A stretch of DNA of 64,000 nt from Hevea brasiliensis (Eukaryota > Streptophyta > Magnoliopsida > Malpighiales > Euphorbiaceae). Positions within the stretch are counted from its first letter, which is position 1. Each line of letters opens with the position of its first letter. Location: positions 85,413,183 to 85,477,182 of the forward strand of contig NC_079499.1 in the NCBI RefSeq assembly GCF_030052815.1, written 5' to 3'. Position numbers and translations under genes: made by a program. Below are positions 1-15,023 of the stretch, in pieces. The notes under the pieces are model-generated. The model ran no database searches. It was given only the letters and a program-made list of their open reading frames with translations, and was not told where the DNA came from.

Positions 1-3000
1 GAAAAACAGAACGTAAGAAGTTAAATGAGCCGAGAGTCACAGCGATGGATGACCTTATCGGGAAGGATTGTGAAGTCGATTTAAACTCAAATTTCAAACT
101 GTAAAATGTGACGCTGCGGTCCTTAGACTATTGCGAATACAATGGAAAAGAGAAAATCACGAAAAATAATTATTAAGCTAATCAAATAATTAGGTCAGTA
201 AGCCAGAAGAAATATTGAATTATTTGCAAACCGGGTCGAACCGGCGAGGGGCAATTTGGTCAATTGACCCCGAGAGTTGACTCCTGACCTAACTGTCAAA
301 TAAAATTAGAGAAAAGAAAATTTTAGAATCGAAAATTAAATTAAAGAGCTAATAGAAAAATAAATAGAAAAAAAAAGGAAAATGAAAAAGGTGAAAAGAG
401 ATGACATCATGCATGACATCATGCATAATGCCATAAATATTATAATTAAAATTAAATTTTAGATAATTTGTGGTCTTCCTAAAGACATAAAAAAAAGAAA
501 AGAAAAAAAAAAGGGAAGTCATCTTCTTCAAGCCGTCCATCTCTCTCTCTCCCTCTCCCTCACCAAAACCCCATGGAAGCTCATTTTGAGCTTGATCAAA
601 CCCTAAATCCCACCATAGAAATTTAAACTTCCATCATTAAATCTTGATTTGAAGCTTTGATAGAGAACTTGACAACAAAAAGAAGAAGAAAGGAAGAGGT
701 TTTTGAAGAGGTGAAAACTTAAAGAAAGGTGAGTAAACTAAACCTTGTATTTTTAGTTTAATTATAGTGTTTATGATTAAATGAACTTAGAAATAAACTT
801 AAAATGAAATGAAAACAAGTGTTGGGGGACAAACTTAAATTTCGGCCAGCTAGGGTTTGATGGGTGTATACATGTGTTTTGATTGAATTAGTAGTGTAGG
901 TAAGCTTGAATGAGTTAAGGAAGCATGTGTATATGTGTTTAATTAGTTAAATGCAACAAATAGGTGAATTAGGGTTTGACACCTAGGGTTTGAGACAAAA
1001 ATGTGAGAATATGTTAAATGGTGTGTTGGACTTGGTTTGAGGTGATAAATGGTCATTTGTGACCAATTGGAGCATGTTAGAAGTGTTGGAACCAAATGGA
1101 AATTCGGATTGCTTAGGGTCATGCTACAGGCAGCAGGACCAAGGTCCTTTTCAGGGACCAAAACTAAAAATTTACAAGTCCAATTGGTGTCAGGCCAATT
1201 GGGAATGAAAATAAACACAAAATGGAACATTTTTCATTTAGGAATCATGCCCAAAAAGTGACCAAAACCTAGTGAACAAATTGAACAAATCCGAATTAGG
1301 CAATCTGACCTGTACAAAAATAACCAAATGATCATTTGGCCATAAATTGGGCTAGGTAGTCTAAATGAGCTGACATTTTACTAGTGGAAAGCTGAGATAT
1401 AGAACTAAAACTTTCATGAAGAACACAAACCCAAATTATGCCCTTAACCAAGTCATTTGGCCACCTAAAATTGGAGACCTAAAACTGCCAGAACCAGTTT
1501 GGTGCCCAGAAATCTGGGTTAAGTCCAATCCGGTAGCCATGATTCAAATGGCTATAACTTGAACTACAAAACTCCAAATGGAGTGATTCAAAAAGGAGAA
1601 TAAAGCTAAGATAATAAGGAACAATTTCTATGAAGAAAACTTAACCCAATTCTAATAGGAAAATGACCAATGGAATAGTGCAACATTAGACACCAAAACT
1701 GAAAAGTTGCAATTTTGCCTAAAAGACCTAAGTTCTGAGAAAACAACCAAAACCAACAAAATTAGTGACCAAAATGTGGTATGTGGGTGAAGTTTGAGTT
1801 CCCATACCTATTAAGCTTTAGAAGTCAACAAATTGACTTGAATAGTAACCTCAACATGAAATTTGTAAGAATGTAAGTTTAAACATTAGAATTAGTTATT
1901 GGAATTTTTATGAAGCAAAGATACTGAGACACTATAAATTTTGTGTTTCAGCTAAAAAAACTTGAAAAGTCTGAGAGACTGAGTCAAGGCCTAGAGGCGA
2001 CTCACGTTAGGCTTATGCACAATAAACCCTATTTCAGCATTTTATCCTTGAAAAATTGATTTAGTACGCATTATGAGTTTAAGAACTTTTGTGTTGCCAC
2101 TTTGTGATGAAAATGTAACTTTGGAAATTGATTTGATTTTTGTATGGAATATTTGAATAAAATGTTTGAAATGGGTTTCTGATTCACACTTAGCATGACA
2201 GTGCCTTATTATTCCTCCTCCATTTATGGGGTTGAGATCAATTATTTTCCTCCCTCTCTGGTTTACCAATTGAGGTTGTAGATCAGATGAGTACTCATTA
2301 GCTAGCTAGCCACCTCCCTCATTGATTTCGATTAGTGGGGTTGTAGATTGCTTTATCATGGTATACAACACGACATTGATCGAAAATTTTGCGTCATGGC
2401 TTAAGTTGTGTATGAATTGGCAACACGATATTTATTACATTGCTTGACCAATGAGCTGCTAAACCGGAAAAGCTTCCGTTGATCTTTTGTATGGGTATTT
2501 ATTTATACCCTTGTAATTATTTGATATAAATATTGTAATGTTTTATGTATCAATGTAAAGTTGAGCAGTTATATAATAAATTGTAATAATATTATTTTTG
2601 TATTTTATATCTGTAAATTAAACTTGTGAATGAAATTGTGAAATATTTTGAGATGATAAATTTTTGTTGAATTGTGGAATGAAATGGAATTGAGGTGATT
2701 TGGGTTGGGAGTTGTGAAAAATTTATTGGAAGTGTTTTTCTCAGGTATTTGAAGAACTGTTTTCTCAAAATACAGACGGCACTCTACCAAAATTTTTATA
2801 AAATTTGCGAAAAAAAATGGGACAAAAATTTTAAGTAGTTTTGAAACTTCGAATAAATGATTTTAATTCCTACCAAAATGCTTATCACTTCCAAAATATA
2901 AGAAAATGGTTTTAAAATCCCTTGTAGTGTACATAATGAATTATCGGTAGGTGAAGTTCGGTAGTTCATTAGGTATTCTACGGGATCATGTTATGCCTTA

Positions 3001-3020
3001 CAGAGGGGTAAGGTGTGACA
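1..3020 (+). mobile_element. Truncated LTR of Tekay family A (3' or solo LTR)
   Basis: The stretch is the reverse complement of the LTRs at 23982-27499 and 43445-46991; the shared end reads ...AAGGTGTGACA at 3020. By alignment with those copies the window opens about 150 bp inside the LTR, so only the TGTAACACC start is missing. No primer-binding site follows at 3021 (AATCAACTTG), so this is a 3' LTR or a solo LTR in plus orientation, opposite to element A. If the insertion is intact, its target duplication would be AATCA at 3021-3025. Small ORFs at 943-1261 lie within the LTR and look like chance ORFs. Confidence 0.9.
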
Positions 3021-5792
3021 AATCAACTTGCTTAAACCTAGGTAAAAACTACACTCGGGATTACCTTTGCAAATTATGCTACCTGAAATGCATCTAGAAT
3101 GGCTAAAAATGCTAGAAACAATTGTAAACATGACCACCTTTTAGGACAGGTCTGAATTTGGCTAAAAACACAGTCCTTAGCACTAGTGGGCTATCATTGA
3201 TTTAAGTGTACACTTTGGGATGCCTATGAACTATTGGTGATATATCCGCAGATGGTTTGTCAAAACTTTACTCCAATCGGCCGATATTGGCTAATTTAGT
3301 TTAGGCTGTTCGATGAGCATCTTTTTCACTGATCTCTGATCGAGGTATGTGTACCACCCACCATTTTTCGATGTTAAAATTCCTATCGTTAATTGGAAAT
3401 TCTTATGAGGCTTAGGGTTTCACGAATAAGGGAAATAGTGGTAAATTTTTTTTTTGTGCAAATGCTATATTAAAGAGTCTATATGAATGAGTATGTGTTT
3501 GTTTTGGCCAAATAAAGAATATAGGAAGTATTTTTGGGCAGAATGAACTTCAGCAGCTGAAAGTTAAACTTTCGACAGTTGAAGTCCCCTTTTTACTATT
3601 GAGGTGTCTTTTTGGACAGTTTGGCACTTTTGACAGCCGAAAGTCCCCTTAACAGCAAGGTATAAATAGGCCATTTTAATTTGATTTTAAAAAAGAGTCA
3701 GTTTTCTCTCTCTTTTTGTAACTGTTACATGTAAAGAGGACCAAAATTGAAGTTTTTCTTAGCTAATTGGATGTTTTGAGTGCTTGGAGAACCCTTATAA
3801 GGCTCAAACATCAAGTTTGAGTTGAAATCCTTTTTTACCATTTGTTTTAAGTTCAATTTTCAAGGGAGCAAGGTATTTCTCTAATTTCCTTTTTTTTTTC
3901 TTCAAAAGATGGTTTTAAGTGTGATTACATGAGTTATTGTGAGTAATATAATTTCATGTAAGAAAAGGGTTTATTTTAACCTTTTAAGTCAATTTTGAAT
4001 TTTTTTTGGGAGATTTTGCATAAGGTTGCTTTGATGAGATTGTATTGCATGTCTTATTGTGGAGTTTTGAAATAAGTTTAGTGTGCTTACAGACGTGAGC
4101 AAAATTAGGTTTAGAGATGAATTGAAGTTGTTTGGAAGTGTTGTCTCGTTTATTGATTTTTGGAAGAAATTGAGAAAATCTTTATTTTTTAGTTGTTTGA
4201 TGGATGCATGTAGCATCCTTGTTTGTCTTTAAGTTGTTCGATGTTGTAAAGATGTTTTGGCTAGGTCAAATGAAGTTTTGGTGCAAAGGAAGGTAGTTGA
4301 ATGAGTTTTGGCATTGTGAGTTTCTTCAGAGTTCAAATCAGGAATTCTAGAAATTCCTAAGTTTAGCTGCTGAAAACCATTATTTCAGCAGCCAAAATAG
4401 CTTTTGCTTCTTGAGAGTTTTGAAGGTCAGGACTTCAGTAGCCGAAGTTTCCAACTTTAGCAGCCGAAGTAGAGATGCTTAGGACTTTGATAGTCAGAGT
4501 GGCTACTACTTAAAAAGGGCATTTTTAGTTTGGCTAGTAGCCGAAGTTCCTTCCTTCAGCAATCCAAGTTGGTTCTGCCAGCCTTATTTCCCTTTTTGTT
4601 CTAAAATTCCAAAACTTGTTTTTATAACTGAAAAATACATAGAATAAGATGTTAGATGTATGTATAGAGTTTAAAGTTCCAGATAACTCATTAAGGTTCG
4701 ACTTTTATAGGATCGAATTTAAGGGACCTAGGAAGCCAAGGTTAATAGGATCATAACCATTCATGTTCGGTGTTTGATAAGCTTCAAGAGGTGAGTAACA
4801 CTAACCCTAAAAAATAAAAATTTATTTAATTAAGCTCAAAATCATTCTCATACATCATTTCATGATTTATAAGTGTATATGTATCTAGAACATGAAATTG
4901 CTGGATTATTGTATATTTATTATTGATGCACAATGGATGTTAGATAACTCATTAATTTCCCCTATTTATGGATATGCTAATTGTTATGATCATGCATGAT
5001 GTTATGTAGTAAGACTAAATGAGGACTAATAAGCCCCTGACTCACTATTATGAAAGAGGATGACACGAGGAGCTGCTTTATGAGTTGGACACTTTAGTTA
5101 TGTTTTGTATTTAAGAGGAAGTCTTAAGAAGCATCTATACGAGTTGAGCAAATTGGTTATGGGAAACACTGGTGACAAATCCATTTTATGTGAATTGTTT
5201 ATGATGTGAAAAACTCATGTTATTGATGCATTACATATGTATGAGATGATTAATATCATAAAAGTACTGGTTGGTTTACTCATTAAACTTTATGAAGCAT
5301 ACCCCCTTTCTCTTAACCCACAGGTGCAGAGTTATAAGACTAGAGTTATCTTTTGGAAGAGCTATTAAGAGGCAGAGTTTTAGCAAGCTTTTTATATGTT
5401 AAGTTATAGATTGGACATGTAAAAATCTAAATGACTAGATACCTTGCTTGGTTTTAAAAAAATTATAATATGTTTTGTTTAAGTTTAAGATATGTATGTA
5501 TGTTTACCTTAATCTTTAAAGCACATTCATTGAGTATCTATGAATGTATAACAGAATTACACTTGAGCATTTATGAATGAAATGAAAAGGTTCAAATTCT
5601 AAACCATTTTAAAAGAAAATGATTTATGCTCCAATCTAAATGCTAAAGTGTGATTGTCTATGAGTTGCTTAGGCTTTGGTTCATATGGAATGAGTTTATG
5701 TTTAAACAAGTTTTAGACTTGCTATGGGTTTCGGTAGCCTTGAGCTGACCCATTCTCTAAAGCTGGTAATAGCCTTTAGTTGGGTCATTATA
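3021..5792 (+). mobile_element. Degenerate 5' LTR of a Gypsy-like element (H)
   Basis: This is non-coding, AT-rich DNA with LTR hallmarks. A TATA box lies at 3661, there are several degenerate repeats around CAGCCGAAGT and its complement (3551, 3627, 4357, 4434, 4538), and the right end GGGTCATTATA is followed seven bases later by a decayed tRNA-Met primer-binding site. The usual end would be TTACA, so the last C appears to have become T. The left border is not determined; the family-A LTR ending at 3020 probably cut into it. No coding domain follows before the next insertion. Confidence 0.55.
3661..3668 (+). promoter_or_regulatory. TATA box of LTR H
   Basis: TATAAATA with a G/A-rich context, followed about 45 bases downstream by a CT-rich leader (TTTTCTCTCTC). 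This fits a U3 promoter with a start near 3690. Confidence 0.5.
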
Positions 5793-5798
5793 GTGTGC

Positions 5799-5812
5799 TT
5801 GGTGTCAAAATC
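5799..5812 (+). other. Decayed primer-binding site of H
   Basis: TTGGTGTCAAAATC resembles the common plant PBS TGGTATCAGAGC (complement of initiator tRNA-Met 3' end) with several changes. It lies just inside the presumed LTR end and sets the orientation as plus. Confidence 0.45.
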
Positions 5813-8137
<2,325 letters not shown>

Positions 8138-8301
8138 AATACCCTTAAACTCGAACTTTTAGTTGTCTTCAAGTAAAATAAAATTTTTAAGACTTATTAG
8201 GGTACTTTGATTTTTCTTAGAAACATAACCAAAAACTTAACTTGCATATAATTGAACTCTCTACAGGCTTCATACCAATTTCCCTACCATTAAAGCATAA
8301 A
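8138..8301 (-). mobile_element. Inner edge of F with polypurine tract
   Basis: Read on the minus strand, the bases next to the LTR are CGAGTTTAAGGGTATT, a purine-rich tract typical of Athila elements, and then non-coding DNA. The element is cut at 8301 by the LTR of E; the rest of F must lie beyond the right edge of the window. Confidence 0.65.
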
Positions 8302-9964
8302 TGATGGGCGAATTCGCAAGTATACAAGTCGTACCAAGTAATAAAGTAATAAGTCAAGTATCGTTCCACGAGAATTTGCCGTTTGAGTACAAAACTATGA
8401 ATGCAGTGATTATTTGGGGTTATAATTGATGAATAAATGGTGAATGCTAATTAGAATGGGTAAAGAGCAAGCAAATAAATTCTAAATCTAGGCGCAATTG
8501 AACTAAATTAATAACTGGTAATTTGAATCAAAGTCTAATTATGATAAAAATGATTCCAGAGTTGGGGGTTTATGCATAAATTAATTGGGATTTGTCTTGG
8601 GTATTCCAATTTTAAGGGAAAACAGAGTTTGAAGGTGATTGATTCTTAATTCCTTTAATATCTTTTTCAAGTAAACAAAAGTGTGTTCTAAAATAACTAA
8701 ACCTATAACCAATCATTAATTCCTCTTAAAACCCTAGTTTATTTCTAAATCTAGGTAATTCTAAGTTCCAATCCTTGATTATCTATCAATGACCTTCACC
8801 TTTTGGTCCTTCAATCAAAGATTAACACAATACCTAATGGGTACCAACATTAAGCAAGTAAATCAAGCACACAAGGAAGGAATCAAAACTCATATTTATA
8901 TAAAATATGGAAATAACCAGTCCAAATCCACAAATTAATCTAAAACATATTTCCCAACTCTGAAATCCAGAGAGTTTACTCACTCATGTTGGTATTGACA
9001 AGAGAAATTGATGGAAAAGTAAAAAAAAAATTGATAAGAGGACTAAAAATAGAAAAAACCCGGGTAGAGGGACCAAAAACTCTGAGTCTTGGAGCTTCCA
9101 GAAATGGTTGTAGCAACTCCTTTTCTGCAGAATTGATGGTGCCTTTTTCCCTTCTATATTTTTTATTTTTCTTTTCTTTTTCTCTTATTGTTTCCTCTCC
9201 TTTCTTCTTGTGGCAAAAACTAGAAAATGATGCTTTTATATGGTCCCAAAAGTTGCCCTAAAAATATATAAGAGTCAAGGAGTGGATAGGAAATGAGGTG
9301 TAAAAATATCCATGTCAGCAGAGTTATCCACATTTTAGGCATTTTGCTTAGGGTACTGCTTACTCTAAGCAGGATCTTCAGTAATTTTCAGCCTCTGCAT
9401 GCACTGCCTGCTTAAGGTTAAACAAACCCTCAGCAAGTCTCAATAGGTTTAGGATAAAAGGAGTTTTTCTGTTCATGCTTGACTTCTAACTTGACCTATG
9501 TTACACCTTAAGCACTGCCACTTATCCTAAGCAGGATCTCAAGTAGGACCCTAAGCAAATCTCGGCAGGTTTTGGAATGAAAGCTTGAATGTATTGGATT
9601 TAAGCTGTGCTTGACTTGCGGCTTGCCCAGGCTGAAGGTTAAGCAATATGATATACCCTGAGCAACATCATAAGCAAAGTTTCAAGCAAATTTCAGCCAA
9701 CTAAATCTTCCAAGGCTTGATTTCTTCAACTGTCCTCCATGCTTAAAAGACTCCAAATTTCTTCAAATCAATTCCGAATGCACTCATTGGCCCTCAATTT
9801 GCCACAAAAACTATCAAAAATAACAAAATTATAAAAATCAAATATAAAGTAACTAAAGTTAGTAAATAAGCTAAAATAAAGCTAAAAACATAAAATATAC
9901 TAAAATATAAGGGCAAAATGGATGCAAAACTATCCTAAAATGCCTATATGAAATGAGTGCAACA
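8302..9964 (-). repeat. 3' LTR of element E
   Basis: In plus direction it runs from TGATGGGCGAATTCGC to GAGTGCAACA, giving TG...CA termini (1663 bp). The block around 8310-8380 (CGCAAGTATACAAGTCGTACC...) is typical of Athila LTRs. The distal part (9340-9720) holds degenerate copies of a GCTTAAGGTTAAGCA-like motif. A small plus-strand ORF at 8986-9261 is not conserved coding sequence. Confidence 0.85.
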
Positions 9965-9976
9965 AATTTCCCCAAA
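9965..9976 (-). other. Polypurine tract of E
   Basis: Minus-strand reading GTTTGGGGAAATT lies directly against the LTR start TGTTGCACTC, the expected plus-strand primer position for a minus-strand element. Confidence 0.7.
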
Positions 9977-12111
9977 CTCAAACCTTTGCTTGTCCTCAAG
10001 CAAATTAAAAATAATTAATGCAATTGGGTTACCTTCCTTTAAATTCATGAAAATTACTTATCCAAGCTCTCAAACTTGCCTTTAGCCATGAACAAACCAT
10101 ATACCCACTTTCAAGGTACAATAAATTCGATTCTTACCAAAGTTATCACCGCTATGCCTTAGGTCAATTATCCATATCATCAAGCCTAAACCAATCAATC
10201 ACAAAGAATAATCATGCCTAAATAGACTCTAGAGCAATCTATAAATTAAAGTATCTCAAATAATAATGGAAGTAAATAAATGGATGAATGTTATCCCAAT
10301 CCTATAGGCAATTCTCCTATTCGAATCTCCACTAATGTAGCAAAACACTATCAAAAGATCAAAAGGACTTTCTAGGGTTGTGATGGGATTAAGGGGGTGA
10401 TAATGTGGCTAACAAGGAAATGATAAAGGTAACAAAATATGAATATAATCAAATTATTCAAAGATCAAGGCACAATTTTTTTTATTTCTTTTTTTTTTAA
10501 TCAAATGGGAGAAGGAACTTTATGACTATTCACAAATGCTAGCATATAATTTTAAAGCTTTTGGAGAGACTACTTAAATAACATTGACTTTGAATTATAA
10601 TTATCCCTTTTAATTCACCCCCAAACTCATTTTTTTGTATACTTGGGTGGTGAATTACTTTACATACCTTAATTGAATTTGCTAGCATTTTTACTTTAGC
10701 CACTTCTCCCAACTAATTATTATATATATATATATATATATAATTTTTTTTTATTTTTTTATTATTATTTTTTTAAGTGTATCTATTACTCAAAGAATTA
10801 TTCTCATGAAGGATAGGTAAGTGTTTGGTTTTATGGCTTGGCATTAATGTGGGTTTCAAAGAAATACAAGGGATAAATGTAGGCTCAAATTGGTTCCAAA
10901 GGAAAATTTTAAAGTGAGGTTGGCTAAGGCTAAAATGTAGGTTTAAAATTCAAAGAATGCCTAGATCATTTCTTTCTCAAGTGCATGCTATGATTTTGCC
11001 TTGAAAGGTTTAGGAGGATTGTTCTAGGATTGGTGAGACATCAATTAGCTACTTCTTACCTAAAGTTTTCTCTAGGCACTCAAACTCAATGCAATTGATT
11101 GGGTGGCCCTTGGCTAAGAAGATATAAACTAAGGTGAGAATCAATAACCATGCACCTATCCAGAACTTTCAACCCATCAAACCCTTCTAAAAGTAAGCTC
11201 AATTGCTCTTCAAAGCAATTTTCAATCCTCTAAGGATAAGGTAAAAATTTATTTTTATGATATGCATGATCCTAAAATGAATGCATAAATCAAATTAAAA
11301 CTAAGTGTAATCTATATGAAAATTATATACAAGTGTATGTGTATGAATATAGACATGGATTAGCTATGTGTGAATTAATGAAATGCAATAAATGAATGAA
11401 TGAAAATTTTAAAAATTTTGTGAAAATTTTAAAAATTTTGCAAAAATTTTGCCCTTACCCCCAAGCTCAAATGAGACATTATCCTCAATGTCTAAAATGA
11501 ATGCAAAGATGGGCAAAATTGTGTGAGCTAATCAGTTAATAAAATATATAAAATTGGAAATTAGATCAATATAGGCTCAAGAATTCCAAAATTAAGCTTA
11601 AAATGATATTAATAATGAAACCTTAGAGAGAAAAATATGAAAAAGTATCCCAAATGTATGAATTTACAATGCTTAAGAAGGTGCTTAAGATGTTGCTTAA
11701 CCAGTTGCTTAAGGTTAAGCAAGGTTTGCATAAGGTTAAGCAAGATCGTAAGTACTAGGAACATGCTAAAAATATAAAGAACTGCAAGTGATCTAGTACC
11801 TCATGATGAAATTAAACAGATTTGGCTGAAGGTAAACTGTGTCACTCATCAATATCAACCAAATTAGAACTGAATAAAAGATAGAGTGCAAGAATAATGT
11901 ACAAAACGATGAAAAATATAATGAAATAAGATCTAACAGTGAAATTAAGAATCAAACCAGAGAACATGCATAAAAGAACTATATTCAAAACTGCAAAAGA
12001 ATATTAGAAAATGAAGTAAGATAAAAATAAGCTAAAGGAAATATGTAAATTGCAAGCACAGTCAGAAAATAAAATAAACTACAATTGTTACCAAAGTTTA
12101 AAAGTCAACTT
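9977..12111 (-). other. Non-coding 3' region of E
   Basis: About 2.1 kb of AT-rich DNA between the post-pol ORF and the 3' LTR. No ORF with a domain is visible. It holds a (TA)n run near 10722-10742, poly-A and poly-T tracts, and at 11675-11750 several copies of a GCTTAAGGTTAAGCA-like motif also found in the LTR and in the spacer at 49250-49430. Confidence 0.7.
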
Positions 12112-12896
12112 TCAAATTACAAAAGTAAACCTAAGACATAAACTAAAACTGAAATAAACTAAACTAAATAAACTGCTGCTGTTGATGGGTTTGTCAAGGC
12201 TTGTTGCTGATGGGTCTGCAGGTGAAATAGGGGTTGCCGCATCAGGTTCTACAGGGTCTTCTTGGTGATCCGAAGCTTCTGAGGCTGTTTCCAAGTTTTA
12301 TGTGAGGTCCTTCATTTATTAGAGCATGTCTTGGCCCTAATGATATAAGTTGTTAAAAGACTGCGCCAATTTGATGTAAAGCTCCAACATTTGAATTTCC
12401 TGCTATTTTTACTTCTTTTTAGGAGATGAAAATCTCTTTTTAAGCCTCTTTTCTAGCGTCTTCTGCTGTTTGACCTGCTGCTGACCCAAAACATTAATTT
12501 TAACTTCTAACCCCTTCAAGGTTTCAAGAATTTTTATGGTTTCAAATGGAGGAACAGATGGTGGGGCAGTGAAGCTGGCTACTTTGGATTCTAAGAATCT
12601 TAAAAGGGACAGAATTTCTGATGGAATCTTCTGTTCAGTAACTATTTGAGGTGCTTGCATAGGTTCTACTGGTGCATAAGCACTTGGTGCTACAGAACCA
12701 CTAGCATCACCATGCTGCTGTAACAATACATAAGTATGTCCTTTCTTCTCACAAAGATCCATGTGAAGTAACATTGTGCTGTCTAAAAATGACTCACTAG
12801 AAACCGGCACAAGCTTATATAAACTAGCATCAAAGCCAAAGGAATTGGCTATGACAATTATATAACCTCAAAAAACTATGCTACTTGTGGTGTGCC
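12112..12896 (-). pseudogene. Athila ORF-1-like protein, C-terminal part of E
   Basis: Continuation of the ORF at 22735-23981, separated from it by insertion of Copia element C. The readable part ends in a basic, coiled-coil-like tail: a leucine/lysine-rich stretch with LKGLEVKINVLGQQQ followed by KRLKKRFSSPKKK and a stop at 12409. A further fragment (12112-12294) with PVEPDAATPIS-like low-complexity sequence follows after several stops and may be beyond the true end. Its role in the element is unknown; the position after pol is where env-like ORFs occur. Confidence 0.6.
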
Positions 12897-15009
12897 TGAA
12901 GGAGCGGAAGCATGGTGATGAGTTCATTAGAGCATTGAATTTCAAAAATTTTCTTCTAGGGTTATGCATCATACCACATCTCTTATGTGCCTAATTAATT
13001 TCAATGCTCAATTGTATATTAAAACATTTTTAATATGTATTAGGATCTATGTTTGCCATTCAAGATTGTAAATTAACAAATTAATTCATTTAAATCCTAG
13101 TTTAAAAGAGGAGTTAGAGCACTAACCTCTTTGATGCACTATAGATGTAATTGGCACCTTTAGGAAGCACCTAGGACCCAAAGTGTTATCCCTCTAGCTT
13201 GTCCACACTAAGATAACCAATGGGCAAACTCCAATTTGCTTCTTAAGCCTTTGCCAACCAATTATAAATTGGGTTTTGGCCTTTAGAGAGGTTATATGTG
13301 TGTATAAGACACTAGAAACAATTTCTAGCAATTTTAATTCAAAGGGAATGGAGTGATTCTCTTTGAATTGATGAGAAAAGATGAAGAGAAGAGAGGGAGA
13401 GAGGTGTGCCTCCACACATAAGAGAGAAAGGGGAGATGGCTGATTTTTTTCTTATAACTTCTCTTTATATAATTAGGTCAAGCAATTACTTAAACCCTAT
13501 GCCACATGTCACCACTACATTACATCTTATTTTTAATTGACTTAATCACATTAAACCAAGTGTCAAAGCTAGACTTAATCTTGGCTTTGATCAACTTGCA
13601 TGATAGGAAGACAAATGGCAAACTTATATGATGCCATGTGTCACCATCTCATAGTGCTACATGTCACCATGTGAAATGACCAAATTACCCTTAAGTTGTA
13701 ATTTTGAGTTCTTAACCCAAAATCATTATTTCTCCTCTTAAAATCAATTTATATCAAATATAAATTAATTAATTAATCTCTATTAATTAATTTCTCACAA
13801 TTAAATTCATATTTAAACACTTTAAATATAAATATAACTTATACTATACATCCAATAACCTAGATTTGGTTTCAAGCCATGCTAGAGACTTTGCAATCTT
13901 ATTACAAAACAAACCTATTTAATTAATCAATTAAACTCTTTAATTAATCAATTAAATCATATTTAACTTGGTGATTAACTTGTGTATGTGTGTGACTCAC
14001 TAGGCTCATCACTAATTGGCAATGAGATAAGATATTAACTCTTAATATCATTAGAACTCCTTCTTACTATAAATGATTTCTCTAAATCATTTTAGGCATC
14101 TCATAGACCATGGTTGACACCTAGCATAGCATGCCATGGCCACCCAATCAGTAATAAGGAATACCTTAAATGAATCTATAATCATATATTACCATGCACT
14201 AGAATCTCTCTGTTACAAAATCTCAATTCGAGCTGGAGTCATGGTTTATGTCAAACCCCATTTGCTATGAATATTATGTTCTCTTTTAGTTCCAATTCTT
14301 GATTAATTAGGTTTTCTTATCAGAAACTCTTTTCTAACTAAATCTGTCTGTCCTGGCCAGGAACTTGAAACATCAAGAACAATTAAATGAACATAGGACT
14401 TTATCCCTATTTACTTAGGGTAACAAATTACATCTTGATCAACACCTACCTCCATTTATAACTAGTAGGAGCCAACACATGCCCATATACTCATACACAG
14501 TACAAGTATGAAAGCAGTATCAAACTCAAACCACCTATATATAAGATAACTGTGTTATCTCAGGTCTAAAGATTATATGCACTGATAGGATATATGACAA
14601 TGCATTTATAAGAGTAAATTCCATGTGCTTGTCATATGCGTCACTGGTTCGGCCTACTTATCATGTATAAGTGCCTATCATGTTTGTTATATGGCATGAG
14701 ACTCACCATTCTATCTTATTTATATCTCATATAAATAACTTGGGAACAAACATGATTATAATCTTTCTGGATAAGTCATGTCCTGTGTGAAGTATCCTCG
14801 ATTGTGAACCAATTTATGATACTTTGTGCTAGAAGTACTATCACTCATATTCTTAACAACTTAAGAATAGAATTTCTAATAAAATATCAATGGACCTTTT
14901 CTATTACACATAAATACATTATATAAATACAAAAGTGAAATTGCCTTTTATTAATAAAATATTTACAAGATACATACTAAATGATTTGCTCTAGGGCATA
15001 CTACTAACA
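12897..15009 (-). repeat. 3' LTR of Copia C
   Basis: 2113 bp, TGAAGGAGCGG... to ...TACTACTAACA in plus direction; read on the element strand it is TGTTAGTAG...TTCA. It is nearly identical over long stretches to 20645-22734. A short minus ORF near 13194-13415 occurs in both LTRs and is an LTR shadow. Confidence 0.95.
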
Positions 15010-15020
15010 ATCTCCCACTA
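15010..15020 (-). other. Polypurine tract of C
   Basis: Minus-strand AGTGGGAGAT directly precedes the 3' LTR start TGTTAGTAG. Confidence 0.75.
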
Positions 15021-15023
15021 GCA

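Noticed and set aside
943..1261. Overlapping ORFs on both strands
   Set aside because: They lie in a family-A LTR and are not kept in the partner copies.
13194..13415. 73-codon minus ORF repeated at 20944-21165
   Set aside because: Shared because both are LTRs of C; no coding evidence.
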